Assembly (NCBI GenBank): GCA_024635815.1
Contig: JAGXIG010000077.1
Coordinates: 1-15,298 of the forward strand
Direction of reading: 5' to 3'
DNA: 15,298 nucleotides
Source: Salegentibacter sp.
GTDB lineage: Bacteria > Bacteroidota > Bacteroidia > Flavobacteriales > Flavobacteriaceae
Of the stretch, positions 8,793 through 14,591 are shown one piece after another. Every line of letters starts with the position of its first letter. The first letter of the stretch is position 1. The translations under genes were made by a program, and so were the position numbers. The notes beneath the pieces were generated by a model. That model did no database searches. It was not told the origin of the DNA and saw only the letters and a list, made by a program, of their open reading frames with translations.

Positions 8793-10391
8793 ATGGGGCG
8801 GTATTTTATAAGATTAATAGTTTTTTGGATTGTGTTGCTAACATGCACGGACTTTTTTGGTCAGTCGAAAGAGCAGCGGATAGCTCCCGGGGCTTATGTG
8901 ATCAATATGGGTTCAAATCCCCAAACTGCTGAAAACTCTTTGCAAGCTTACGGCTTAGTCTACGAAATGTTGAAAAATGAGAATATCGAAATTAAATGGA
9001 TAATCAATCCGAAAAAAGTAAAAGATGGTGCAGACTTCACTTACCGGGATACAATTTTTAGAGGAAGTGCTTTTATAATTCCGGTATCCTACTTAACTGA
9101 AGATATAAAAAAAATAATTGCCTCGTGGGCAGGAAAGGGAATTGTGGGGCTTTATATAGAGAAATCTATTAACGTGCCGGTTTTCACCAGCTTATCGGTA
9201 GCGCCACGATGGACCTTAGACAGGGAGAATGGCTATATTGCTTTGCCTTTTTTTAAAGCCGCTGCAATCCCGGAAGACGCTTATGGCGGGAGTAATAAAA
9301 GAAACTGGAAATCTCCAGAAGATCTTGGGGTTTGCGATGATATTTTTGTAATGCCACACGCCGATCCCGGTTTTAATACCCATAAAAACCTTTATCGATG
9401 GAATAAAAAATACAAGGGTGCTATTTGGGCCGGTTGTCATGCAGTGAGTAAACTAGAAAACCTTACAGGAAATATTAAACTTCAGGATAGTGATAGTACA
9501 GAGTTTATTCAGCTAAATTTTTTAAGTTCGGGATTTCCCGGCGCGCAGAGTGCGGGTTTAATTCATTACCGCGAACATAGACCTGGTACCCCGCCTTATT
9601 TGAATTTATTACCTGCCGATCCCGTTGCGCAATATATCGGTAGTCCGGATGATGCACATTTAAACGGGTCAGAAAGAATTTTTCTTCCGAAGAAAATAAA
9701 CCGATGGCGGAAAGAAACAAGGAAAATCGTGATAGATGAAGATGCGCCAGATATCCCTGAAATTGCCGAAGATACCGCTGTTGTTACCGCCTATGGCCAC
9801 GCTTATGGAAATGCGGATAACGGATTGGTAATGTACCAGGCGGGACATAGTATTTACGGGAAATACCCTCAAAACATTGCTGCGATGCGTGCCTTTTTTA
9901 ACTGGAGTTTTTATGCTGCAGAAATAAAACGAAGAAAAAATGCCCTGGAATTTGGAAATCTGGAAGGTTTGCCGGTTGTGGATGCTAAAGTTGGTGATGA
10001 GCTTACCGGTGTACTTAGGTTAAATCCAATTCATTTTGATCTCGATAAGGCTGAAATCAGAACGGGTGATAAACCTGCCCTGGATAGTATTGCGGCTTTT
10101 ATGCAAAAACAGCCAGCACTTTTGCTTGATATTAGGTCACATACCGATAGCCGGGCTAATGATAATTATAACCTGGAACTGTCTGAAAGAAGGGTTAAAG
10201 CGACGATACAATATTTAACAGAAAAAGGAATTTCAAATTCAAGAATTACAGGGAGAGGTTATGGAGAAACCGAATTGGTAAATAAATGTGGAAACAATAG
10301 CAAGTGCACTGAAGCCGTGCACGAAAGAAACAGACGATCTGAATTCATACTGGCTATAGATTGTGATCTGTACTCAAAACAAGAATTATAA
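8793..10391 (+). CDS. Exported OmpA-family protein with an unrecognised (possibly amidotransferase-like) N-terminal domain
   Basis: A 532-residue envelope protein. Residues 1 to ~23 form a signal peptide (short basic start, hydrophobic FWIVLLTCTDFFG). Residues ~407-522 are an OmpA/MotB-like peptidoglycan-binding domain: HFDLDKAEI (414-422), HTDSRANDNYNLELSERR from H450 and NRRSEF near 513, with the expected Asp and Arg for meso-diaminopimelate binding. The ~25-390 region is not a family I can name with certainty. It has an alternating strand/helix pattern, PHADPGFNTH (188-197) and IWAGCHAVS around C215-H216. That Gly-Cys-His turn before a helix resembles the nucleophile elbow of class I glutamine-amidotransferase/DJ-1-like folds; this is inference. 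From memory, a similar module begins some large flavobacterial surface proteins. LLTC at residues ~17-20 is a poor lipobox, so a lipoprotein is less likely. It is divergent from prfC and not obviously in an operon. Confidence 0.8.
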   Translation: MGRYFIRLIVFWIVLLTCTDFFGQSKEQRIAPGAYVINMGSNPQTAENSLQAYGLVYEMLKNENIEIKWIINPKKVKDGADFTYRDTIFRGSAFIIPVSYLTEDIKKIIASWAGKGIVGLYIEKSINVPVFTSLSVAPRWTLDRENGYIALPFFKAAAIPEDAYGGSNKRNWKSPEDLGVCDDIFVMPHADPGFNTHKNLYRWNKKYKGAIWAGCHAVSKLENLTGNIKLQDSDSTEFIQLNFLSSGFPGAQSAGLIHYREHRPGTPPYLNLLPADPVAQYIGSPDDAHLNGSERIFLPKKINRWRKETRKIVIDEDAPDIPEIAEDTAVVTAYGHAYGNADNGLVMYQAGHSIYGKYPQNIAAMRAFFNWSFYAAEIKRRKNALEFGNLEGLPVVDAKVGDELTGVLRLNPIHFDLDKAEIRTGDKPALDSIAAFMQKQPALLLDIRSHTDSRANDNYNLELSERRVKATIQYLTEKGISNSRITGRGYGETELVNKCGNNSKCTEAVHERNRRSEFILAIDCDLYSKQEL

Positions 10392-10471
10392 TACCAGCGA
10401 CCACTATTGGTGGTAAATAATGAAACATAATTTTAGGAAATGTGGACTAGTAAAACCCGCGCTTCATTTCG

Positions 10472-10479
10472 TACATTTG
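10472..10479 (+). promoter_or_regulatory. Putative -7 box for the idi cluster
   Basis: TACATTTG matches TAnnTTTG exactly, 16 bases before the ATG at 10496 and 69 before the ATG at 10549. No good -33 box is seen 17-23 bases upstream. Transcription would begin near 10485. Confidence 0.35.
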
Positions 10480-10495
10480 ACATTTAAAAAAGAAA

Positions 10496-10548
10496 ATGGG
10501 AACAGATAGGTAATATTAGTTAACGAAAACGACGAGCAAATTGGATTG
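10496..10548 (+). pseudogene. idi: Frame-disrupted N-terminal coding remnant of idi
   Basis: The ATG at 10496 reads Met-Gly-Thr-Asp-Arg and stops at TAA 10511. In the reading frame of the downstream idi gene, bases 10510-10548 encode VILVNENDEQIGL, which aligns with the conserved first strand of isopentenyl-diphosphate isomerase (the E. coli start includes HVILLNAQG). That frame is blocked upstream by TAG at 10507. One missing base around 10508-10510 explains both facts: restoring it gives Met-Gly-Thr-Asp-Lys/Arg-VILVNEND and a protein of about 172 residues. It may be a true deletion or a sequencing/assembly error. Confidence 0.6.
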
Positions 10549-11013
10549 ATGGAGAAAATCGAGGCTCATGAAAAAGCCCTTTTGCATCGGGCTTTTTCAG
10601 TCTTTGTTTTTAATGAGAAGGAGGAGTTAATGCTCCAACAGCGGGCACACTCCAAATACCATTCCCCGGGATTGTGGACCAACACTTGTTGCAGCCATCA
10701 GCGAGAAGGGGAAAGCAATATTGCCGCCGGAAAAAGAAGACTTCAGGAGGAAATGGGTTTTAGTACAGAGTTAAAGGAAATTATGTCTTTTATCTATAAA
10801 GCGCCATTTGATAACGGACTTACAGAACACGAATTTGATTATATTATGATTGGGAATTATGAAGATGATCCCAAACCTAATCCAGATGAAGTAGCCAACT
10901 GGAAATGGATGAGCCTGGATGCGATAAAGTCTGATATGGAAGTGAATCCGGGAGTTTATACCGAATGGTTTAAGATTATTTTCGATAAATATTATTCAAG
11001 TATCCAAAAATGA
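10549..11013 (+). CDS. idi: Isopentenyl-diphosphate delta-isomerase, type I (N-terminus apparently frameshifted off)
   Basis: A Nudix-fold enzyme that interconverts isopentenyl and dimethylallyl diphosphate, the starter units for carotenoids, quinones and other isoprenoids. 154 residues can be made from the ATG at 10549, or 155 from TTG at 10546; family members are usually ~170-180. Metal-binding histidines are kept in EAHEKALLHRAFS, the active-site cysteine in WTNTCCSHQREGES, the Nudix-like helix in AAGKRRLQEEMGF and the catalytic acid region in FDNGLTEHEFDY. These match E. coli H25/H32, C67 and E114/E116. The missing piece is the first strand, whose code is still present upstream but out of frame. 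The stop overlaps the next gene by 4 bases (ATGA at 11010-11013), implying translational coupling. The gene appears under selection apart from the 5' end, which makes a sequence error plausible. Confidence 0.88.
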   Translation: MEKIEAHEKALLHRAFSVFVFNEKEELMLQQRAHSKYHSPGLWTNTCCSHQREGESNIAAGKRRLQEEMGFSTELKEIMSFIYKAPFDNGLTEHEFDYIMIGNYEDDPKPNPDEVANWKWMSLDAIKSDMEVNPGVYTEWFKIIFDKYYSSIQK

Positions 11014-11420
11014 GGTTAAGCGTACATAGAAAAGCTCATTTCAATGCGGCGCACCGCTTGTACCGAAAAGACTGGAGCAATGAGAAGAACCTGGAGGTTT
11101 TCGGAAAATGTAGCAATCCACATTATCACGGGCATAATTATGACCTAATAGTAAAAGTGACTGGTGAGATAGATCCTGAAACAGGTTTTGTTATGGACCT
11201 AAAACGTCTTAAAGACCTTATCTACGAAGAGGTAGAAGTCCCTTTTGATCATAAGAACTTAAACGAAGAGGTAGCTCCTTTTGACGAGCTTAATCCTACG
11301 GCTGAAAATATAGCGGTAGTGATTTGGAATAAAATCAGGGAAAAATTAAAAAAGGAACTTGATTTGGAGATCACTTTATATGAAACTCCACGTAATTATG
11401 TAACCTATAAAGGAGAATAG
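11010..11420 (+). CDS. queD: 6-pyruvoyl-tetrahydropterin synthase / 6-carboxytetrahydropterin synthase family protein
   Basis: A 136-residue T-fold enzyme acting on dihydroneopterin triphosphate. Zinc ligands are H15, H40 and H42; the catalytic cysteine is C34, and D80-H81 and E125 complete the active site and substrate-binding pocket. The spacing is Cys-x5-His-Gly-His (KCSNPHYHGHNY), as in animal PTPS enzymes of tetrahydrobiopterin synthesis, whereas E. coli QueD has Cys-x3-His-Gly-His. Stretches such as GEIDPETGFVMDL, DHKNL and the C-terminal VTYKGE also resemble the animal enzyme. Automated pipelines would call it queD, but a PTPS role is as likely. It overlaps idi by 4 bases and directly abuts the peroxiredoxin gene. 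No other queuosine or biopterin genes are in the window. Confidence 0.9.
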   Translation: MRLSVHRKAHFNAAHRLYRKDWSNEKNLEVFGKCSNPHYHGHNYDLIVKVTGEIDPETGFVMDLKRLKDLIYEEVEVPFDHKNLNEEVAPFDELNPTAENIAVVIWNKIREKLKKELDLEITLYETPRNYVTYKGE

Positions 11421-11879
11421 ATGGCACTTAAACTTGGCGATAAATTACCGAGATTAACTTTAAAAGATCAGGATGGGGATAACTTCCATTTTTCCAGAGT
11501 AGAAGATAAAGCTTTGGTAATATTTTTCTATCCAAAAGATTTTACTCCCGGGTGTACCAAAGAAGCCTGTAGTTTCCGCGATCATTATGAAGAATTTCAG
11601 GATTTGGGCGCTGAGGTAATTGGGATAAGTACCGATAATGAAAACTCTCATAAAAAGTTTGCTACAAAGCACAAACTTCCTTTTGTGCTACTTTCAGATA
11701 AAGAAAAACGAGCGCGTAAAGCATTTGGCGTAAAACCGGGATTACTGGGGTTACTTCCGGGAAGAGAAACTTTTGTTTTTGATAAGGATAAGAAATTGAT
11801 CCACAAATTTAATAGTATGGGAGCTTCGCAGCATATTCCTGAAGCACTTAATTCGCTTAAAGAGATTCAGGAAAAATAA
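11421..11879 (+). CDS. bcp: Thioredoxin-dependent thiol peroxidase, PrxQ/Bcp type
   Basis: A 152-residue cytoplasmic peroxiredoxin that reduces H2O2 and organic hydroperoxides with thioredoxin-supplied electrons. The peroxidatic motif TPGCTKEAC carries C45 and, five residues on, C50, the resolving cysteine of the alpha-2 type atypical 2-Cys PrxQ/Bcp group. The thioredoxin-like core follows (VIFFYPKDF, then VIGISTDNENSHKKF, LPFVLLSDKE, and RETFVFDKDKKLIHKF), and the length is normal. Its ATG directly follows the stop of the pterin synthase gene with no spacer, so it is very likely translated from the same mRNA. There is no signal peptide. Confidence 0.95.
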   Translation: MALKLGDKLPRLTLKDQDGDNFHFSRVEDKALVIFFYPKDFTPGCTKEACSFRDHYEEFQDLGAEVIGISTDNENSHKKFATKHKLPFVLLSDKEKRARKAFGVKPGLLGLLPGRETFVFDKDKKLIHKFNSMGASQHIPEALNSLKEIQEK

Positions 11880-11942
11880 TTTCAGCATTGCTGTAATTTG
11901 TATTGAAAAATACTTTAAATTCGCAGCCGAAATTTAAGTGAT

Positions 11943-12206
11943 ATGGCAAGTAAGAGATTATTAAAAAGAGATGTGAATTACGTAATGGGAGACATTATTG
12001 ATGCAGCATACATACATCAAATGGCAAACCCAGAAGACGCGTCTAAAACTGAAGCGATCGTAGATGAGGCCATTGCGGAATTTGATGAATTGATCACTAA
12101 GATCAACCAAAAGGATGTAGAAAATAAAAAGCAACATTTTAAAGCGATAGAAAAAGAGCTAGAAGCAAAAGCTGAAGCCCTAATCGTGAAGATAAACGCT
12201 TTATAG
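11943..12206 (+). CDS. Conserved small helical protein of unknown function
   Basis: An 87-residue protein that I do not recognise beyond a general resemblance to hypothetical flavobacterial proteins. It begins with a basic MASKRLLKRD segment, followed by VNYVMGDIIDAAYIHQM and then a long charged region (from NPEDASKTEAIVDEAIAEFDELI to the end) with heptad-like hydrophobic spacing, so it is probably mostly alpha-helical with a coiled-coil tendency. It has no cysteines, signal peptide or membrane segment. The codon pattern is coding-like and the start fits the gap after the peroxiredoxin (63 bases). The stop lies only 7 bases before tRNA-Thr, so both are probably on one transcript ending at the terminator at 12290-12319. 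Confidence 0.75.
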   Translation: MASKRLLKRDVNYVMGDIIDAAYIHQMANPEDASKTEAIVDEAIAEFDELITKINQKDVENKKQHFKAIEKELEAKAEALIVKINAL

Positions 12207-12213
12207 ATTACTG

Positions 12214-12287
12214 GCCGATGTAGCTCAGCTGGCTAGAGCAGCTGATTTGTAATCAGCAGGTCGTGGGTTCGAGTCCCTCCATCGGCT
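12214..12287 (+). tRNA. tRNA-Thr (anticodon TGT)
   Basis: A full cloverleaf is present. The acceptor arms are GCCGATG (12214-12220) and CATCGGC (12280-12286), followed by T as the discriminator. The anticodon stem GCTGA/TCAGC (12241-12245, 12253-12257) encloses the loop TTTGTAA, with anticodon TGT at 12248-12250, reading ACA (Thr). The T arm has GTGGG-TTCGAGT-CCCTC with one T/T mismatch. CCA is not encoded. Confidence 0.97.
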
Positions 12288-12289
12288 CA

Positions 12290-12319
12290 AAAAGCCTCTT
12301 CAGAAATGAAGGGGCTTTT
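12290..12319. terminator. Bidirectional intrinsic terminator between tRNA-Thr and the MFS gene
   Basis: A 12-bp stem pairs AAAAGCCTCTTC (12290-12301) with GAAGGGGCTTTT (12308-12319), with one T-G wobble and a 6-nt loop AGAAAT. The A-run on the left and T-run on the right let it work on both strands. It begins 2 bases after the tRNA and 16 bases before the end of the converging MFS gene. Confidence 0.88.
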
Positions 12320-12335
12320 GTGTTTTGAATACTTA

Positions 12336-13610
12336 TTACTCTGAAACTGAGGTTTCATATTTAGGTTTTTTATGCTCCGTTCTAACTTTTTGAACACTTC
12401 TGTTTAGCAACAAACTAATAATTAGCGCGACGATAATTAAACCAGTAAAAACATAAAACACAGGGATATAACTTCCGGTTCTTGTATAAATTTGCGAAAC
12501 CAGCGTTGGGCCAATAAGTCCGCCTAAAGACCAGGTGGTTAAAAGATAACCGTGGATAGCACCTAGTTCCTTTGTTCCGAAGAGATCGCCTATAAATGCC
12601 GGAAGGTTGGAAAATCCACCCCCGTAACAACTTACCACTAGGAAAATAAAGATTTGAAAGATAAACGCACTGGTAATTATAGGTAATGTGATAAAAGCGA
12701 CGAGCTGAATTACGAAGAAAATAATAAAGACTTTTGGTCGGGAGATATAATCTGAAGCCGCAGCCCAACCTAATCTTCCACCGCCATTAAAAATTCCCAT
12801 AATTCCCACCATAGTAGCCGCTGCGCCTGCTGAAAGTCCTACGATGTTTTGAGCCATTGGGGAAGCTACCGAGATCATCATAATGCCTGCACTGGTGTTA
12901 ATAAGCATCATCGTCCAGAGCATCCAAAAATGTTTGGTTTTAACAGCTTCACCCGAAGTAGCCTGCGATAAATCTCTTTTTATTTTCCTGGTCCCAGCTT
13001 TTACAGCTGCTTTCATTCCTGCTGGCATCCAGTCTCTTGGCGGTGGGGCTATATAGGAAGCGCCAAGCATCATTAAAAAGAAATATGAAGCTCCCAAAAT
13101 ATAAAAGGTGTAACTAATTCCTATAGATTCTATTAAACTTGCAGCAACGGGTGCGGTGACTAAAGCGCCGGTACCAAATCCCAAAACTGCCATTCCTGTA
13201 GCCAAACCTCTTTTATCTGGGAACCATTTTACTAATGTTGAAACCGGTGCTATATAGCCAATTCCCAGTCCAAGTCCGCTTAGTAATCCGTAGGAGAGTA
13301 AGAATCCTGTTAATGAATCCATAGAAATAGCAAAACCTGATCCGGCCTGGCCTAAACCAAATAAAACTGCGGCTAACATAGCCGACTTTCTTGGGCCGCT
13401 TCTTTCTACAAATTTCCCGAATAATGCTGCTGAACCGCCTCCTAAAACCATCATTATTGTAAATGCCGTTGTAACTGAAGCCATAGACCAGCCTTTAGTT
13501 TCAACAAGAGGTTGAATGTAGACGCTATATGCATAAGCAGCGCCTATGGAAATATGGATAATAACGGCAGAAGCAGCAATTAGCCATCGGTTCTTCTTGG
13601 AAGTATTCAT
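12336..13610 (-). CDS. MFS transporter, OFA (oxalate/formate antiporter-like) family
   Basis: A 424-residue inner-membrane carrier of the major facilitator superfamily. About 12 transmembrane segments can be counted in two groups of six around a hydrophilic linker (about residues 190-225, PPPRDWMPAGMKAAVKAG...SQATSGEAVKTKHFW). The start ASAVIIHISIGAAYAYSVYIQPL, the linker beginning with PPPRDW, and the NGGGRLGWAAASDYISRP loop are typical of the OFA family that includes oxalate:formate and monocarboxylate carriers. The true substrate cannot be inferred: oxalate, formate, lactate, pyruvate or another organic anion are all possible, and no oxalate or formate enzymes are nearby. The start ATG has an A-rich leader identical over 13 bases to that of the DUF4369 gene. 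It converges on tRNA-Thr with a shared terminator and is separated from the upstream DUF4369 gene by a terminator, so it should have its own promoter. Confidence 0.85.
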   Translation of the reverse strand: MNTSKKNRWLIAASAVIIHISIGAAYAYSVYIQPLVETKGWSMASVTTAFTIMMVLGGGSAALFGKFVERSGPRKSAMLAAVLFGLGQAGSGFAISMDSLTGFLLSYGLLSGLGLGIGYIAPVSTLVKWFPDKRGLATGMAVLGFGTGALVTAPVAASLIESIGISYTFYILGASYFFLMMLGASYIAPPPRDWMPAGMKAAVKAGTRKIKRDLSQATSGEAVKTKHFWMLWTMMLINTSAGIMMISVASPMAQNIVGLSAGAAATMVGIMGIFNGGGRLGWAAASDYISRPKVFIIFFVIQLVAFITLPIITSAFIFQIFIFLVVSCYGGGFSNLPAFIGDLFGTKELGAIHGYLLTTWSLGGLIGPTLVSQIYTRTGSYIPVFYVFTGLIIVALIISLLLNRSVQKVRTEHKKPKYETSVSE

Positions 13611-13720
13611 TTTTCAGGAATTTTACAATTTTATTACTAGTAGATTTAAAACGATAGCAAGTATAAGTTTTTATTGGGAAAATATTAGTTAAAAGCTTTC
13701 ATTAATAGAAAGAAAGTAAT

Positions 13721-13748
13721 AAAAAACCCACAATTTAGAAATTGCGGG
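13721..13748 (-). terminator. Intrinsic terminator after the DUF4369 lipoprotein gene
   Basis: Read on the minus strand, CCCGCAAT (13748-13741) and ATTGTGGG (13734-13727) form the stem with one mismatch and a short A/T-rich loop, followed by TTTTTTATT. It lies about 30 bases past the lipoprotein stop and insulates the MFS gene downstream. Confidence 0.75.
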
Positions 13749-13777
13749 CTTCGAAATTATTTAAAATGAAAGTTGAA

Positions 13778-14539
13778 TTAACTGACATTTTTTCCACCTT
13801 CGTCGGTTTCTTCAGGCTGAATATTTTCAACCTCTTTTTCTTCCGCTCTTCTCTCTTTTAGAAAATCTTTTAATTGTTTTCCGTACAAAGATTTCTTCAC
13901 TTTAGGCTCTAAAGAATTATAGATTGTATCTAAATATTTGATATTTGCATCAAAAACCTCAGAAATCGCTAAATAAGGCGCAACTTCCAGGTCTTTATTG
14001 TTAATTGCGAAATTAACGGTGTATAAATATTTTATTTTAAGCAGGCTTTCATATTGCTTATCTACGGCTAATAGTTTTTCCTCATTATCATCTCGTTGCG
14101 CTTCAAAATTTTGCTGAATAAGCTCGAGGTTTTTATCATTGAAGCGTTGCATCATTGAACGATATTCCTCCAGCTTTTCCTGGTTTCTGGCACCGGTTAT
14201 TTCTGCATCGGTTACAAAATTTTCTAAAGTTGTTGTGATATTTACTTCTCCTTCTTCAGCAAAAAAGTCTATACGATCGTCATATTGAGAATTATCAACT
14301 TTTTTAAGATAGAGATACATAACCTGCGGACTCTCAATAAAAGTTTCCAGACTTATATTAGCATTACCATTTACTACTACTGAATCCAGGTCTACCATAA
14401 GCGTGTCATCTATCTTTTGAAGATAAACGGTTCCTTTTTTAAGGCCTTCTATATTGGCATTTACGATGAGGTTGCTTTCTTTATTGTTACAAGAACTAAG
14501 AGCAATAATAGCCAGTAAAAGAATGCTTAATTTTTTCAT
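13778..14539 (-). CDS. DUF4369 domain-containing lipoprotein
   Basis: A 253-residue predicted lipoprotein. A lysine-led signal peptide ends in the lipobox LSSC, with C17 as the lipidated residue, followed by NNKES. The DUF4369-type region covers about residues 22-125: the strand-rich NLIVNANIEGLKKGTVYLQKI start, then VDLDSVVVNGN and FFAEEGEVNITTTLENF. This domain often precedes a TlpA/thioredoxin domain in Bacteroidota. Here no CxxC thioredoxin follows; the rest (about 125-253) is a charged helical segment with probable coiled coil, ending in an acidic tail (EEKEVENIQPEETDEGG). It therefore has no thiol redox activity that I can see. It lies 52 bases downstream of the DUF819 gene on the same strand with no terminator between, so the two are probably co-transcribed. 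Its function is unknown; it may bind ligand or help assemble the envelope. Confidence 0.85.
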   Translation of the reverse strand: MKKLSILLLAIIALSSCNNKESNLIVNANIEGLKKGTVYLQKIDDTLMVDLDSVVVNGNANISLETFIESPQVMYLYLKKVDNSQYDDRIDFFAEEGEVNITTTLENFVTDAEITGARNQEKLEEYRSMMQRFNDKNLELIQQNFEAQRDDNEEKLLAVDKQYESLLKIKYLYTVNFAINNKDLEVAPYLAISEVFDANIKYLDTIYNSLEPKVKKSLYGKQLKDFLKERRAEEKEVENIQPEETDEGGKNVS

Positions 14540-14591
14540 TTTTCAGGTTTCTGATTTAGGCGGCAAATATCTTATAATTTTCGATTTTAAA

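Noticed and set aside
10400..10414. ACCAC-TATTG-GTGGT hairpin after the OmpA-family gene as a terminator
   Set aside because: The stem is only 5 bp and is followed by AAATAATG rather than a T-run.
11897..11923. TTTG-N15-TAAATTCG as a separate promoter for the 87-residue gene
   Set aside because: The spacer is short and the -7 box has a mismatch, so it cannot be told from chance.
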